DNA from: Chloroflexota bacterium
Lineage (GTDB): Bacteria > Chloroflexota > Anaerolineae > Promineifilales > Promineifilaceae
DNA length: 64,000 bases
Direction of reading: 5' to 3'
Assembly: GCA_024275635.1 (NCBI GenBank)
Contig: JAJRYT010000012.1
Location: 1-64,000, forward strand
Made by a program: the position numbers and the translations under genes. Below, in pieces: positions 47,783 to 56,950 of this stretch. Each line of letters starts with the position of its first letter. The stretch's first letter is position 1. The notes under the pieces were generated by a model. It had not been told where the DNA came from and searched no databases. It saw nothing but the letters and a program-made list of their open reading frames with translations.

Positions 47783-48516
47783 TGAACCAATCCAAAACAA
47801 TTATCCCTCTGTACATTCAAATAGCCGAGGGGCTGTTGGATCGTATTCAATCCGGCAATCTGGCCCCCGGAGATCGGTTGCCTCCGGAGCGAGAACTGAG
47901 CGCAGCATTAGGCGTGAATCGTCGCACAGTGCGCGAAGCGCTGCGGGTGTTGGGAACGCAAGGATTAATCACCCGCCAACGAGGCGTGGGCACATTCATT
48001 GCCCATCCTAAAATTGAGCGCCAAGCTGATCACCTTGTCCCTTTTACCCAAGGTATGCAAAGTCGAGGATATGTCACCGGAGCCAAGGTTGTCCTTCTCA
48101 AGCAGCGCATGTGCGCGGTTTCCGTCGCCGAGCAATTAAGCCTCCCTATTTCGTCCCCCATTTATTACATCCACCGTCTCCGGTTTCTCAACAATGAACC
48201 GACCATGCTGGAGAAATTCATCTTGCCAACGGGTTACTTTCCCGAATTTGAACGGCATGATTTGGAGAACCGCTCATTATATGAGATATTGGAGACGGAA
48301 TATAGCGTCATCATTAGTCAGGCGCGCCAGAGCATCGAAGCAGTCAGCGCCACAGAGTATGAAGCGGGGTTGTTAGACATTGGGAGTGGCGCGCCCCTCT
48401 TATTAGAACAACGGTTGGGTCTGGACCAAAACGGCCGTCCCGTCGAATACGCCAAAGATTTATATCGCGGTGACCGTTTCCGTTTTGTTACAAAAGTGAC
48501 TTTAGCGACCGAATAA
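47782..48516 (+). CDS. GntR-family regulator, HutC subfamily
   Basis: 244 residues: winged-helix domain (IPLYIQIAEGLLDRIQSGNLAPGDRLPPERELSAALGVNRRTVREALRVLGTQGLITRQRGVGTFI, about 8-73) and a UTRA ligand domain (about 90-240) with the typical PIYYIHRLRFLNNEPTMLEKFILP and GAPLLLEQRLGLDQNGRPVEYAKDLYRGDRFRF. The start is fixed by the domain beginning right after MNQSKT. There is no ribosome site in front, so the message may be leaderless. It should control the ABC transporter and catabolic genes that follow. Confidence 0.92.
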   Translation: MNQSKTIIPLYIQIAEGLLDRIQSGNLAPGDRLPPERELSAALGVNRRTVREALRVLGTQGLITRQRGVGTFIAHPKIERQADHLVPFTQGMQSRGYVTGAKVVLLKQRMCAVSVAEQLSLPISSPIYYIHRLRFLNNEPTMLEKFILPTGYFPEFERHDLENRSLYEILETEYSVIISQARQSIEAVSATEYEAGLLDIGSGAPLLLEQRLGLDQNGRPVEYAKDLYRGDRFRFVTKVTLATE

Positions 48517-48573
48517 CGGCCGTTACCAACATATGTAAATCACAAAACAATAACCGAAACTTACCATGCCATT

Positions 48574-48621
48574 AACACAACGATCATGCCGTAAGGATAT
48601 AATCGGGCAGTTCGTTGTGTT
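48574..48621 (+). promoter_or_regulatory. Candidate promoter bracketed by a 10-bp inverted repeat
   Basis: AACACAACGA (48574-48583) and TCGTTGTGTT (48612-48621) form a perfect inverted repeat. Between them lies TATAAT (48598-48603), a consensus -10 box; TTAACA (48572-48577) is a poor-spaced -35. It stands upstream of the solute-binding protein gene. A second weaker pair (TTGAAA, 17 bases, TAATTG) starts at 48620. The repeat does not match the HutC core, so a different regulator or a leader hairpin is possible. Confidence 0.5.
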
Positions 48622-48757
48622 GAAAAATTCAATTGAGGAGGATAATTGCCTATGGTCTAATTAAAAAATACGTTCTGCCAGGAACCTTACGTTTCCCGGC
48701 GAAATTAAATGTATGTCCTTCAACCAACCCATTTAAGACATGTAAAAGGAGAGAGAA

Positions 48758-50908
48758 ATGCAAAAGAAAAGTCTATGGCTTATCCTTCTGGCCTTACTGT
48801 TAGCATTCGCGCTAGCCGCTTGTGGCAGTAACGACACTGGAACCACTGAAGAGGCCGCTCCAGCTGAAGAGGCCGCTCCGGCAGAAGAAGCCGCTCCAGC
48901 TGAAGAAGCCGCTCCGGCAGAGGCAGCCGCCGAAACGTCCTCTGGCTGCCCCGCCTCAACCGTCGCCGATATGAAAGGATTAGAAGGCGATTTCCCGAAG
49001 CAATTCGAATTAGCTGAGTATGAATCAAAAGCCGGCTGCACGATGACCTTTAGTGAAAACCCGGACATCGCCAGCCTGAACGAAGAACTCAACCCTGGCA
49101 GCAACCTGCCCGCTGTGGCCGACCGCCTGCCAGACGAGCCATTGGTAGTTCAACCTTACAACGAAATCGGCAGATACGGCGGCCGTCTGCGGAGTGTCTC
49201 CAAATCTCCGGAAAGCGGCACATCCGACTTCCTCAGCACGCGCCACGTCAACTTCGTTCGCTTCGATGACGACATGCTGACTATTGTGCCCAACATAGCC
49301 ACGGGTTGGGAATACAACGACGACTATACCGAGTTAACCTTCTTCCTGCGTAAAGGACACAAATGGTCTGATGGCGCGCCATTCACCGCCGAGGATGTTG
49401 ACTTTTGGTACAATGACATCAAACGCAACAAAGATATGTACGAGGAAGTAAGCAGCCTATGGATATTCGGCGGCGAGCCAATGCAGGTTGAGGCGATTGA
49501 CGATACCACAGTCAAGTTCAGCTTTGCCGCACCAGCGCCCAACTTCGTCACCTTTATGGCCACGACATACGTCCAGCCCTTCCAACCCAAACACATATTA
49601 AGCCAGTTTATGCCCAAATACAACCCAGACGCCAATGCCAATGCCCAGGCCAATGGTTTTGACGATTGGACCGGGCAGTTCAAGCTCTACTTCCACGACT
49701 GGAAAGATACGTATCATCCCTATGATGGCCCGGAAGGCACGGCGCTCACCATTCCCACCCTGGAGTCCCATGTTCTGATTGAGGAATCAACTGAATTCCG
49801 CCGCTACATTACCAATCCATATTTCCACCAGGTAGACACAGTTGGCAATCAGTTACCCTACTACAATGAAGCCTATGAAATTTACAGCGAAGATATAGAC
49901 GTGACCATCCTCAAGCTGATCAATGGTGAGCTTGACTACAGGATGCAAACCCTTGAGCTGCCTCGTTTCCCCGAGCTCAAGCAAAACGAGGAAAAAGGCG
50001 GTTATCGCGTCTTCTTACCGCCAACCGTGGGCGAATACATGTATTACACCTTCAACATCACCCACCAAGACCCCGAGATGGCAAAAATATTTGGCGACCT
50101 CCGCTTCCGCCAAGCCATGTCACTGGCCATCAACCGCGAGGAAATCAGAGATATTGTTTACCTCGGTCAAGGTGTCCCGCAGCAGGCGCTGCCCATCGAT
50201 CACGTGACAGTAGATTTCATCAAAGACGAGTGGCTCAACCAATATATCGAGTACGATCCGGATGCAGCCAACGCACTACTGGATGATATGGGCCTGACCG
50301 AAAGAGACTCAGATGGCTTCCGACTCCGCTTCGATGGCGAACCTTTTGTCATTCTGCTCCAATATGCTCCCCAAGGGGGACCAGTGCAAAACCACGAACT
50401 GGTAAAAGGATACTGGGAGGCTGTGGGCGTGCGCGTCCAACTCAAGGAAGTCACCTCCGACTTCTACCGCACCGAGAGCAGCCAAAACCGCCACGACATC
50501 GCCACCTGGCGTAACGGTGGCGGAGCTACCGAAGTGGCCGGCGCTGTCCAGATCCTGGTTCCGCCTTTCGGCGACTTTCTCGACACCCGCACCGGCACCA
50601 TGTGGAACGACTGGATGCAGAGCGACGGCGCCGAAGGAATTGAACCCCCCGATGACGTTAAGCAGCTCTGGGACCTGGCAGAAGAGTGGAAGACTTTTCC
50701 GATTGGCAGTCCCGAGAACAGTCGCATCGGAGCAGAAATTGTAGCGATTCATGCCAAATATCTGTTCCAAATCGGTTTGGTTGGCGAGATTCCCTCACCT
50801 GTGTATGTCAATAACCGCGTTGGCAACTTTGGCGAGTATACCCTCAAAGCCTACCCGTACTATTGGACTTACCCATTCCGCCCCACACAGTGGTTTATCA
50901 ACGAGTAA
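48758..50908 (+). CDS. ABC transporter solute-binding lipoprotein (SBP_bac_5)
   Basis: 716 residues. The lipobox is LAFALAACGS (Cys near residue 22), followed by a Glu/Ala/Pro linker of repeated AAPAEE units (about 30-60), then a family-5 (DppA/OppA-like) binding domain of large size, with LTFFLRKGHKWSDGAPFTAEDVDFWY, and FGDLRFRQAMSLAINREEIRDIVYLGQG as the signature. Large proteins of this group bind oligosaccharides, peptides or other solutes; the ligand cannot be told. Start ATG 48758 follows AAAAGGAGAGAG. A strong hairpin follows the gene. Confidence 0.92.
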   Translation: MQKKSLWLILLALLLAFALAACGSNDTGTTEEAAPAEEAAPAEEAAPAEEAAPAEAAAETSSGCPASTVADMKGLEGDFPKQFELAEYESKAGCTMTFSENPDIASLNEELNPGSNLPAVADRLPDEPLVVQPYNEIGRYGGRLRSVSKSPESGTSDFLSTRHVNFVRFDDDMLTIVPNIATGWEYNDDYTELTFFLRKGHKWSDGAPFTAEDVDFWYNDIKRNKDMYEEVSSLWIFGGEPMQVEAIDDTTVKFSFAAPAPNFVTFMATTYVQPFQPKHILSQFMPKYNPDANANAQANGFDDWTGQFKLYFHDWKDTYHPYDGPEGTALTIPTLESHVLIEESTEFRRYITNPYFHQVDTVGNQLPYYNEAYEIYSEDIDVTILKLINGELDYRMQTLELPRFPELKQNEEKGGYRVFLPPTVGEYMYYTFNITHQDPEMAKIFGDLRFRQAMSLAINREEIRDIVYLGQGVPQQALPIDHVTVDFIKDEWLNQYIEYDPDAANALLDDMGLTERDSDGFRLRFDGEPFVILLQYAPQGGPVQNHELVKGYWEAVGVRVQLKEVTSDFYRTESSQNRHDIATWRNGGGATEVAGAVQILVPPFGDFLDTRTGTMWNDWMQSDGAEGIEPPDDVKQLWDLAEEWKTFPIGSPENSRIGAEIVAIHAKYLFQIGLVGEIPSPVYVNNRVGNFGEYTLKAYPYYWTYPFRPTQWFINE

Positions 50909-50926
50909 GCGTTAGCAAGCATTAAG

Positions 50927-50970
50927 GCTGAGGTAGAGGTAAAAACTCTATCTCTACCTCAGCTATTTTA
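50927..50970 (+). terminator. Intrinsic terminator or attenuator after the binding-protein gene
   Basis: GCTGAGGTAGAG (50927-50938) pairs perfectly with CTCTACCTCAGC (50952-50963), then TATTTTA follows. Such a partial terminator between binding-protein and permease genes commonly keeps the binding protein more abundant. Confidence 0.75.
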
Positions 50971-50977
50971 CGACAGA

Positions 50978-51020
50978 TGGGGATTAGCGATCAGGAAACC
51001 CCATAATCGCTGAATCCCCA
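50978..51020 (+). promoter_or_regulatory. Second hairpin in front of the permease ribosome site
   Basis: TGGGGATTAGCGAT (50978-50991) pairs with ATCGCTGAATCCCCA (51006-51020) with one bulge. The AAGGAG of the first permease gene begins six bases later. It may protect the downstream mRNA 5' end after processing. Confidence 0.6.
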
Positions 51021-51038
51021 TTCGCAAGGAGAAGACCT

Positions 51039-52034
51039 ATGCTTCGCTACTTTGCGCAACGTTTCATTTTCATGATCATCACCCTGTTATTTGTGTCGGT
51101 GGTCATCTTTATCGTTATTGAGTTGCCGCCAGGCGACTACGCCGAACGGTACGCTTATCGTAAACTAGCTTCGGCCGGTCAAGATGTGACCGAGCAAGAT
51201 ATGATTAATGTGCGTCACGAGTTTGGGTTGGACAAGCCAGCCCCTGTGCGCTACTTCAATTGGATCACCGACATTATATTACATGGCGATTTTGGCGAAT
51301 CATTTCTCTTCAACGTACCCGTCAGAAATATGATTGGGGACCGTATCTGGTTGACAATGGCTCTGGCCTCGACCGCCATTCTATTAACCTATGCGCTGGC
51401 CATTCCTATCGGCATCTTTTCGGCGCTGTATCGTCATTCCTTTGGCGATTACCTGGCTACCTTTATCGGTTATATTGGTTTGTCACTTCCCAACTTTATG
51501 TTAGCGCTGGTGTTGCTGTATTTCAGCGTGACGGTGCTGGGCAGTTCCGCTGGCGGTCTTTTCTCGGAAGAGTTCGCTGAAGCGGCCTGGAGTTGGCCCA
51601 GAGTTGTGGATTTATTGGAGCATTTATGGGTGCCGGCGGTTGTTCTGGGTACAGCAAACACGGCCTTTCATCTGCAAACAATGCGGGCAACGATGCTCGA
51701 CGAGCTGAACCAGCTCTATGTAGATGCCGCGCGCGCCAGGGGCATCCCTGAGTGGAAGGTCATTTTCAAGTACCCGGTACGAATCGCGCTGAACCCCATC
51801 GTTAGCTACCTGGGTTTCGACCTGGGGAAACTCGTCGCCGGCGCGCCTGTGGTGGCGCTGGTGCTATCCCTCCCAGATGCAGGTCAATTGTTGCTCCAGG
51901 CTTTACTGCAACAAGACATGTTCCTGGGCGGGGCGATTCTGTTGATGATCAGCACCATGATCGTGATTGGCGTTTTCATCTCCGACCTGATGCTCGCCGC
52001 TCTGGATCCACGGATTCGCTTAGGAGAGACATAA
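51039..52034 (+). CDS. ABC transporter permease (DppB/OppB type)
   Basis: 331 residues with six membrane segments, beginning MLRYFAQRFIFMIITLLFVSVVIFIV. The periplasmic part is short (GLDKPAPVRYFNWITDIILHGDFGESFLF is the family motif). The EAA loop is LYVDAARARGIPEWKVIFKYPVRIALNPIVSYLG. Start ATG 51039 follows AAGGAGAAG. Its TAA is directly adjacent to the ATG of the second permease gene. Confidence 0.93.
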   Translation: MLRYFAQRFIFMIITLLFVSVVIFIVIELPPGDYAERYAYRKLASAGQDVTEQDMINVRHEFGLDKPAPVRYFNWITDIILHGDFGESFLFNVPVRNMIGDRIWLTMALASTAILLTYALAIPIGIFSALYRHSFGDYLATFIGYIGLSLPNFMLALVLLYFSVTVLGSSAGGLFSEEFAEAAWSWPRVVDLLEHLWVPAVVLGTANTAFHLQTMRATMLDELNQLYVDAARARGIPEWKVIFKYPVRIALNPIVSYLGFDLGKLVAGAPVVALVLSLPDAGQLLLQALLQQDMFLGGAILLMISTMIVIGVFISDLMLAALDPRIRLGET

Positions 52035-53183
52035 ATGACGGCAACGACAATTCCTAAAGGTAAACGGACCGCCGCAACGCTGCCGCCCGATGAAGAAAAG
52101 CTCAAATATTTCACTGCCCGTCAATGGCAATTGGTATGGTGGCGCTTCCGCCGCAACCGGTTGGGGCTGCTTGGCGCCGGGATTCTTATTATCTATATCT
52201 TTGTCCTGATATTTGCGGAGTTTCTGGCTCCATATGGCGGCACCACGCTTGATTCCGAGTATGTTCTCGGGCCACCGCAGGTAGCACGTTTTTGGGACGA
52301 GAATGGTTTCTCCCTGCGTCCTTTTGTCTACAGCGTGACGACTGAGCGCGATCCGGTGACGTTGGCGATGATACCCACGATCGACAATTCTAAACGACGA
52401 TACCTTCAATTCTTTGTGCGGACTAAAGAATATAAGTATTGGAATGGCAATCTGATCGCCAGCGACCTGCACTTTTTCGGCGTGGATGAGGGCACCATCC
52501 ACCTCTTTGGCACTGACTCGCTGGGACGAGACATACTTTCCCGCACTATGTATGCAACCCGCACCTCGTTAACGCTGGGCGTAGTGGGTGTGCTGATTGC
52601 CTTCGTGATTGGCCTCGTCATGGGGGGAATGGCCGGATATCTGGGAGGCCAGGTAGATTTCTTCATTCAACGCCTGATCGAGTTGATCCGTTCTGTGCCT
52701 GACATCCCGCTCTTTATGGGGCTGGCGGCGGCGCTGCCCAAGGAATGGCCGCCGGAGAAAGTGTATTTAATGATCACGCTCATTCTTGGTTTTTTGGGCT
52801 GGACAACGTTGGCGCGGCGCATTCGCGGCAAGCTGTTATCGCTGCGTAAAGAGGATTACGTCATCGCCGCCCAGTTGGCCGGCGGCAGCAACGCGCGCAT
52901 TATCGCCCGTCATATGTTACCCGCTTTCACCAGCTATATCATTGTGGATATTGTGGTTTATTTCCCATACATGATCCTGGCAGAAACGGCGTTAAGCTTC
53001 GTCGGTCTGGGGCTGCGGCCGCCTGTGATCAGTTGGGGGGTGCTGCTTCAAGGAGCGCAAAATATTCAGGCGATTGAACTGGCTCCGTGGCTTTTCATCC
53101 CGGTGATATTTGTGGTGTTTGCGGTGTTGGGCTTTACTTTCTTAGGCGATGGCTTGCGCGATGCGGCAGATCCATATAACTAG
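52035..53183 (+). CDS. ABC transporter permease (DppC/OppC type)
   Basis: 382 residues. The N-terminal OppC_N segment is WRFRRNRLGLLGAGILIIYIFVLIFAEFLAPYG, then a periplasmic insert of about 110 residues, longer than usual, followed by the conserved HLFGTDSLGRDILSRTMYATRTSLTLG. The EAA loop is EDYVIAAQLAGGSNARIIARHMLPAFTSYIIV. It ends with the usual FTFLGDGLRDAADP. Start codon follows the previous stop without a gap. Confidence 0.93.
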   Translation: MTATTIPKGKRTAATLPPDEEKLKYFTARQWQLVWWRFRRNRLGLLGAGILIIYIFVLIFAEFLAPYGGTTLDSEYVLGPPQVARFWDENGFSLRPFVYSVTTERDPVTLAMIPTIDNSKRRYLQFFVRTKEYKYWNGNLIASDLHFFGVDEGTIHLFGTDSLGRDILSRTMYATRTSLTLGVVGVLIAFVIGLVMGGMAGYLGGQVDFFIQRLIELIRSVPDIPLFMGLAAALPKEWPPEKVYLMITLILGFLGWTTLARRIRGKLLSLRKEDYVIAAQLAGGSNARIIARHMLPAFTSYIIVDIVVYFPYMILAETALSFVGLGLRPPVISWGVLLQGAQNIQAIELAPWLFIPVIFVVFAVLGFTFLGDGLRDAADPYN

Positions 53184-53206
53184 CTATGTTAACACAGGAA
53201 AACTCT

Positions 53207-54223
53207 ATGGATATAGGAACTGAACAAATAGATTGGGACACTTTGCTAGAGGTGCAAGATCTCAAGGTTTCTTTCAAAACGGACGAGGGGATTATTCTAG
53301 CAGTGAACGGGATTTCCTTCTCTGTCCAGCGTGGGCAAACGTTGGGGATTGTGGGGGAAAGCGGTTCGGGTAAGAGTGTCAGTACGAAGGCTATTATGCA
53401 GCTTTTACCGAGAACGGCCGTCGTTGACAAAAATTCCTCAATTACGTGGCATCGTGAAAATGGCGAAACGGTCGAGATTACGCAGCTAAAAAAGGGAGGG
53501 CGTGAGATGCGGCGTATTCGCGGCGGGGAGATCGGCATGATCTTCCAGGAGCCGATGAGTTCTTTTTCGCCTGTCCATACCATTGGCAACCAGATCATCG
53601 AGGCGGTACTGGCGCACCGTCAGGTCAGCAAGCAAGAGGCGCGTGAGATTGCCATTGACATGCTGGACAAGGTAGGAATTTCCAACCCATCGGTGCGCGT
53701 AGATCAATATTCGTTTGAGCTGTCCGGCGGGATGCGGCAGCGGGCGATGATTGCTGTTACCCTCTCGATGAACCCGTCTTTGCTCATCGCTGATGAACCA
53801 ACCACATCGCTAGATGTGACTATTCAGGCACAAATCCTGGAATTGATGAATCAGTTGCGAGAGGAGTTTAACATGGCAGTTATCTTCATCACACATAATC
53901 TGGGCGTTATTGCCCAGGTGGCAGATGAAGTGGCAGTGATGTACTTGGGGCAAATCCTGGAGCGGGGAACGGCAAAAGAGATTATTAACCAGCCGCAGCA
54001 CCCGTATACACAAAGTTTGTTGAAAGCTATCCCCCGTCTGGATCATCTAGGGAAGCGGTTGACGGCAATCGGCGGTGATATTCCTAGCCCGCTGGAGCGT
54101 CCGGGGGGCTGTCCGTTCCATACACGCTGCGAACAAGCTATCTCCGGCGTCTGCGATACTCAAATACCGACCCTCACACCAATCAGTAATACCCATACCG
54201 TGCATTGCTTTTTATACGAGTAG
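53207..54223 (+). CDS. ABC transporter ATPase (DppD/OppD type)
   Basis: 338 residues: Walker [13 protein letters not shown]-loop, signature [10 protein letters not shown], Walker [14 protein letters not shown]-loop FITHNLGV, and the C-terminal oligopeptide-transporter extension with three Cys for an Fe-S cluster or structural role ([18 protein letters not shown]). ATG 53207 follows AGGAAA; the in-frame ATG at 53186 has no ribosome site. Confidence 0.93.
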   Translation: MDIGTEQIDWDTLLEVQDLKVSFKTDEGIILAVNGISFSVQRGQTLGIVGESGSGKSVSTKAIMQLLPRTAVVDKNSSITWHRENGETVEITQLKKGGREMRRIRGGEIGMIFQEPMSSFSPVHTIGNQIIEAVLAHRQVSKQEAREIAIDMLDKVGISNPSVRVDQYSFELSGGMRQRAMIAVTLSMNPSLLIADEPTTSLDVTIQAQILELMNQLREEFNMAVIFITHNLGVIAQVADEVAVMYLGQILERGTAKEIINQPQHPYTQSLLKAIPRLDHLGKRLTAIGGDIPSPLERPGGCPFHTRCEQAISGVCDTQIPTLTPISNTHTVHCFLYE

Positions 54224-54227
54224 AAAT

Positions 54228-55262
54228 ATGTCTGATATCTTACTTGAAATCAAGAATCTGAAAGTTCATTTTCCCATCCGCAGCAAACAGTTTTTTGGCG
54301 GCAGCACCACGTATGTAAAAGCAGTTGACGGCGTCAGTTTTTACATTGAGAAAGGGGAAACGCTAGGACTTGTTGGTGAGAGTGGCTCTGGCAAAACAAC
54401 GGTCGGCCGTTCCATCTTACGGGCGATAGAGCCGACAGAAGGGCAGGTTACCTTTAATGTCGATGGGCAAACGGTGGATTTGAGCCAGCTCCAGGGAAAA
54501 GAGTTACGGGCATTCCGTAAGCATATGCAATTGATCTTTCAGGATCCGTACTCTTCGTTGAATCCACGCATGACGGTGCGGGATATTATTGCCGAACCCC
54601 TGGTCGCTATTAAACTGGCAAAGGGCAAGGAGGTAGATGAACGGGTGCGCGAAACGGCGGCGCTGTGCAAGCTTAATTTGGAATACCTGCGCCGTTTCCC
54701 CCATGCGTTCAGCGGCGGGCAGCGGCAGCGCATCGGGATCGCCCGCGCTCTCATCTCCCGGCCACAGTTTATTATTTGTTACGAGTCGGTGTCTGCTCTT
54801 GACGTATCCATTCAGGCGGAAGTTCTCAATTTACTGATGGACTTGCAAGCCGAACTGGGGCTGACATATTTGTTCATTGCCCATGATTTAAGCGTAGTGG
54901 CGCATATTTCCAAGCGGGTGGCTGTGATGTATCTGGGCCAGTTTGTTGAATTGGCGCCTACGAAACAACTGTTTTCTGCGCCCAAGCATCCTTACACAGA
55001 GGCGTTGATGTCGGCGATTCCTGAGGTGAACCCTGACGTGGAGATGGTTCCGGTTCACCTCAAAGGCGAAATTCCAAGCCCGGTCAACCCGCCGTCTGGC
55101 TGTCGTTTTCACACGCGCTGCCCTTATGTGGAGGATGTGTGCCGGACAGAGATGCCGGAGTGGCGCGAGATTGCCGAAGGGCATTTTGCGGCCTGTCATT
55201 TTGTGGATAGTTTGCAATTGAAAGGCACCGTTACGGCGGATTCTATTGGTGTCGTGAATTGA
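54228..55262 (+). CDS. ABC transporter ATPase (DppF/OppF type)
   Basis: 344 residues: Walker A GESGSGKTTVG, signature FSGGQRQRIGIARAL, H-loop IAHDLSVV, and the C-terminal CRFHTRCPYVEDVC extension. The Walker B region reads FIICYESVSALDVS, where the family has VCDEPVSALDVS: the aspartate before the catalytic Glu is Tyr here, and the Pro is Ser. The catalytic Glu remains. That substitution is odd and could affect ATP hydrolysis; a base error cannot be excluded. Start ATG 54228 lies four bases after the previous stop. Confidence 0.9.
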   Translation: MSDILLEIKNLKVHFPIRSKQFFGGSTTYVKAVDGVSFYIEKGETLGLVGESGSGKTTVGRSILRAIEPTEGQVTFNVDGQTVDLSQLQGKELRAFRKHMQLIFQDPYSSLNPRMTVRDIIAEPLVAIKLAKGKEVDERVRETAALCKLNLEYLRRFPHAFSGGQRQRIGIARALISRPQFIICYESVSALDVSIQAEVLNLLMDLQAELGLTYLFIAHDLSVVAHISKRVAVMYLGQFVELAPTKQLFSAPKHPYTEALMSAIPEVNPDVEMVPVHLKGEIPSPVNPPSGCRFHTRCPYVEDVCRTEMPEWREIAEGHFAACHFVDSLQLKGTVTADSIGVVN

Positions 55263-55264
55263 AC

Positions 55265-55330
55265 CAGAATCGGTTATTGGATCACCGATTACCGAATCAC
55301 CGATCACGAATTACGGATCACCGACGTATA
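55265..55330. repeat. Spacer repeat, GATCACCGATTACCGAATCACC family
   Basis: Tandem 8-base units (ATCACCGA, TTACCGA) in the gap between the ATPase and universal stress protein genes, similar in style and sequence to the CCGTATTCCGTGATCCG spacers of the sulfur locus. Confidence 0.65.
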
Positions 55331-55343
55331 GGGAGAGGTTAAT

Positions 55344-55844
55344 ATGGCGACGAAAATTCTTGTCCCGTTGAATCGTTCTCAACATAGCCGTGAAATTCTA
55401 GCGTATATTGAAAAGTTAATTCCCGCCCAAGATACACAGTTGATTTTGTTTTACATAACCAGGCCACCTAAGACGATTGGTCTGGCGGCGCCGGATTATC
55501 GTTCCGATTATGTGCTGGAAGAGGGCGGCGAACCGGTAGGCGAAAAGCTCTATCCTATTTATGCCAGCCAACAAGAGGATAGTGTCCGGGCTGAGATAGA
55601 GGTGGCGCTGCTCCCCGTTACCAATGATCTGAAAGCGCAAGGCTACCAGGTAGCCTTGAATGTTTGTTTTGATGATGGCGTCGTTGCCGAAATTGTGCGC
55701 ACGGTTAACAGGGAAAAGATCGATCTCCTGGCTATGTCTACCCAGGCGCGGGAGGGGCTGATGCGCTTTTTCTTTGGCGATATTGCGAACAGGGTAATGC
55801 GTAGGGTGAAAGTTCCTGTCCTGTTGGTGCATCCAGAAATTTAA
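55344..55844 (+). CDS. Universal stress protein (UspA family)
   Basis: 166 residues, one Usp domain: KILVPLNRSQHSREILAYIEKLI at the start, EIVRTVNREKIDLLAMSTQAREGLMRFFFGDIANRVMRRVKVPVLLVHP at the end. The usual ATP-binding GxxG-x9-G(S/T) motif is not clear (GLMRFFFGDIANRV), so it may be a non-ATP-binding member. Start follows GGGAGAGG. It is in the transporter operon and probably serves stress adaptation rather than transport. Confidence 0.88.
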   Translation: MATKILVPLNRSQHSREILAYIEKLIPAQDTQLILFYITRPPKTIGLAAPDYRSDYVLEEGGEPVGEKLYPIYASQQEDSVRAEIEVALLPVTNDLKAQGYQVALNVCFDDGVVAEIVRTVNREKIDLLAMSTQAREGLMRFFFGDIANRVMRRVKVPVLLVHPEI

Positions 55845-55855
55845 GATGTCGGCTT

Positions 55856-56920
55856 ATGCAAACGGCCGTTTCCCAACGATTCCAGCAACTATTAAGCGCC
55901 AACCTGCCGGACGCCGCGCCTATTACGCTTGCTGCGGACACGGCCGTTCGCCTCATCAAACGCATTGATACTGTTTACCTGCACGCACACTCCTACTCCT
56001 TCATCCTCAACCTGACACGCGGATCGCTAACCCCCTTCGACATGCTAGAGTTTGCTTACCGGCATGAATTGCAGGGCGTCAATATGCACGTGGATGATGG
56101 CGGGGAGAACAGCCTGGGCAACAGCGACGACGCTGGTTTAGCCCGCTTCAAACAACAAGCGGCACGGCTCAATCTAACCATCCATCTGGACACCAGTCAC
56201 ACGGATCGAGCAGCAATTGATCGCATTGTCCGCATCGCCAGAGCGTTAGGCGTGCAAAATATCCGCGCCTATTCGCGTTACGAAGGCGCGCTATCAGAGG
56301 TGATGGCGCGTACCGTAACCGATTTGTATTATATGGCGGATGTGGCCGATGAGTACGATTTATTTTTTGATTTTGAGCAGCACGAGACGATCAAATCGGG
56401 CGAGATCGTGCAAATGTTACAGGAGGTCAACCACCCGCGCCTCCACGCTTTGTTTGATTTTACGAATATGATCAATGCGGGTGAACGGCCGTTAACCGCC
56501 CTACGCGCCTTAGCCCCCACCATCCGCCAAGTTCATCTCAAAGGAGCCAAACGGCTAAAAGAAGGGGATGGGTACGGACAATTGGGGGTGGTGCAAGGTT
56601 CGGCCGAGGATGAAATGCCCTACGCCCGGATGTTGTACGACCTGTTACTGTTGGGGGAAACAGAACCGCAAGTGATCTGTTTTGCACTGGAACAAGAAGT
56701 CAATTATTACGCGCCCGCCTACCGCCGAGCCAGCGAAGGAAATAATCCGTTCATCCCCTACAAAGACCCCAGCGAAACCCCCTTTGACGACACGGATTCA
56801 GCAATGGCATTCCTAAACGAAAAGCAGTGGGCTAACAACCAAGTTCATTTTATCAAAAGTTTGCTGGCCGAACTGAAACGGCTAGTATACTGTTTTCTAG
56901 CGGATACATCCGCCGGGTAA
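55856..56920 (+). CDS. Sugar phosphate isomerase/epimerase-like TIM-barrel protein
   Basis: 354 residues of the AP_endonuc_2/xylose-isomerase-like fold. Metal-binding residues look present: HVDDGGENS, HLDTSHTDR, DLFFDFEQHETIKSGEI and RLHALFDFTNMINAG, and QVHLKGAKR. The reaction is not known; such proteins in catabolic operons isomerise or dehydrate sugars and polyols. It lies 11 bases after the usp gene, with no clear ribosome site, so translation may be coupled. Confidence 0.75.
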   Translation: MQTAVSQRFQQLLSANLPDAAPITLAADTAVRLIKRIDTVYLHAHSYSFILNLTRGSLTPFDMLEFAYRHELQGVNMHVDDGGENSLGNSDDAGLARFKQQAARLNLTIHLDTSHTDRAAIDRIVRIARALGVQNIRAYSRYEGALSEVMARTVTDLYYMADVADEYDLFFDFEQHETIKSGEIVQMLQEVNHPRLHALFDFTNMINAGERPLTALRALAPTIRQVHLKGAKRLKEGDGYGQLGVVQGSAEDEMPYARMLYDLLLLGETEPQVICFALEQEVNYYAPAYRRASEGNNPFIPYKDPSETPFDDTDSAMAFLNEKQWANNQVHFIKSLLAELKRLVYCFLADTSAG

Positions 56921-56950
56921 AAAAGAAAATTTGATTATAAGGAGCGAGTC

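Noticed and set aside
48641-48663. GGAGG followed by the mini frame ATG-GTC-TAA upstream of the binding-protein gene
   Set aside because: A two-codon frame behind a Shine-Dalgarno-like word could arise by chance; nothing else supports a leader peptide.
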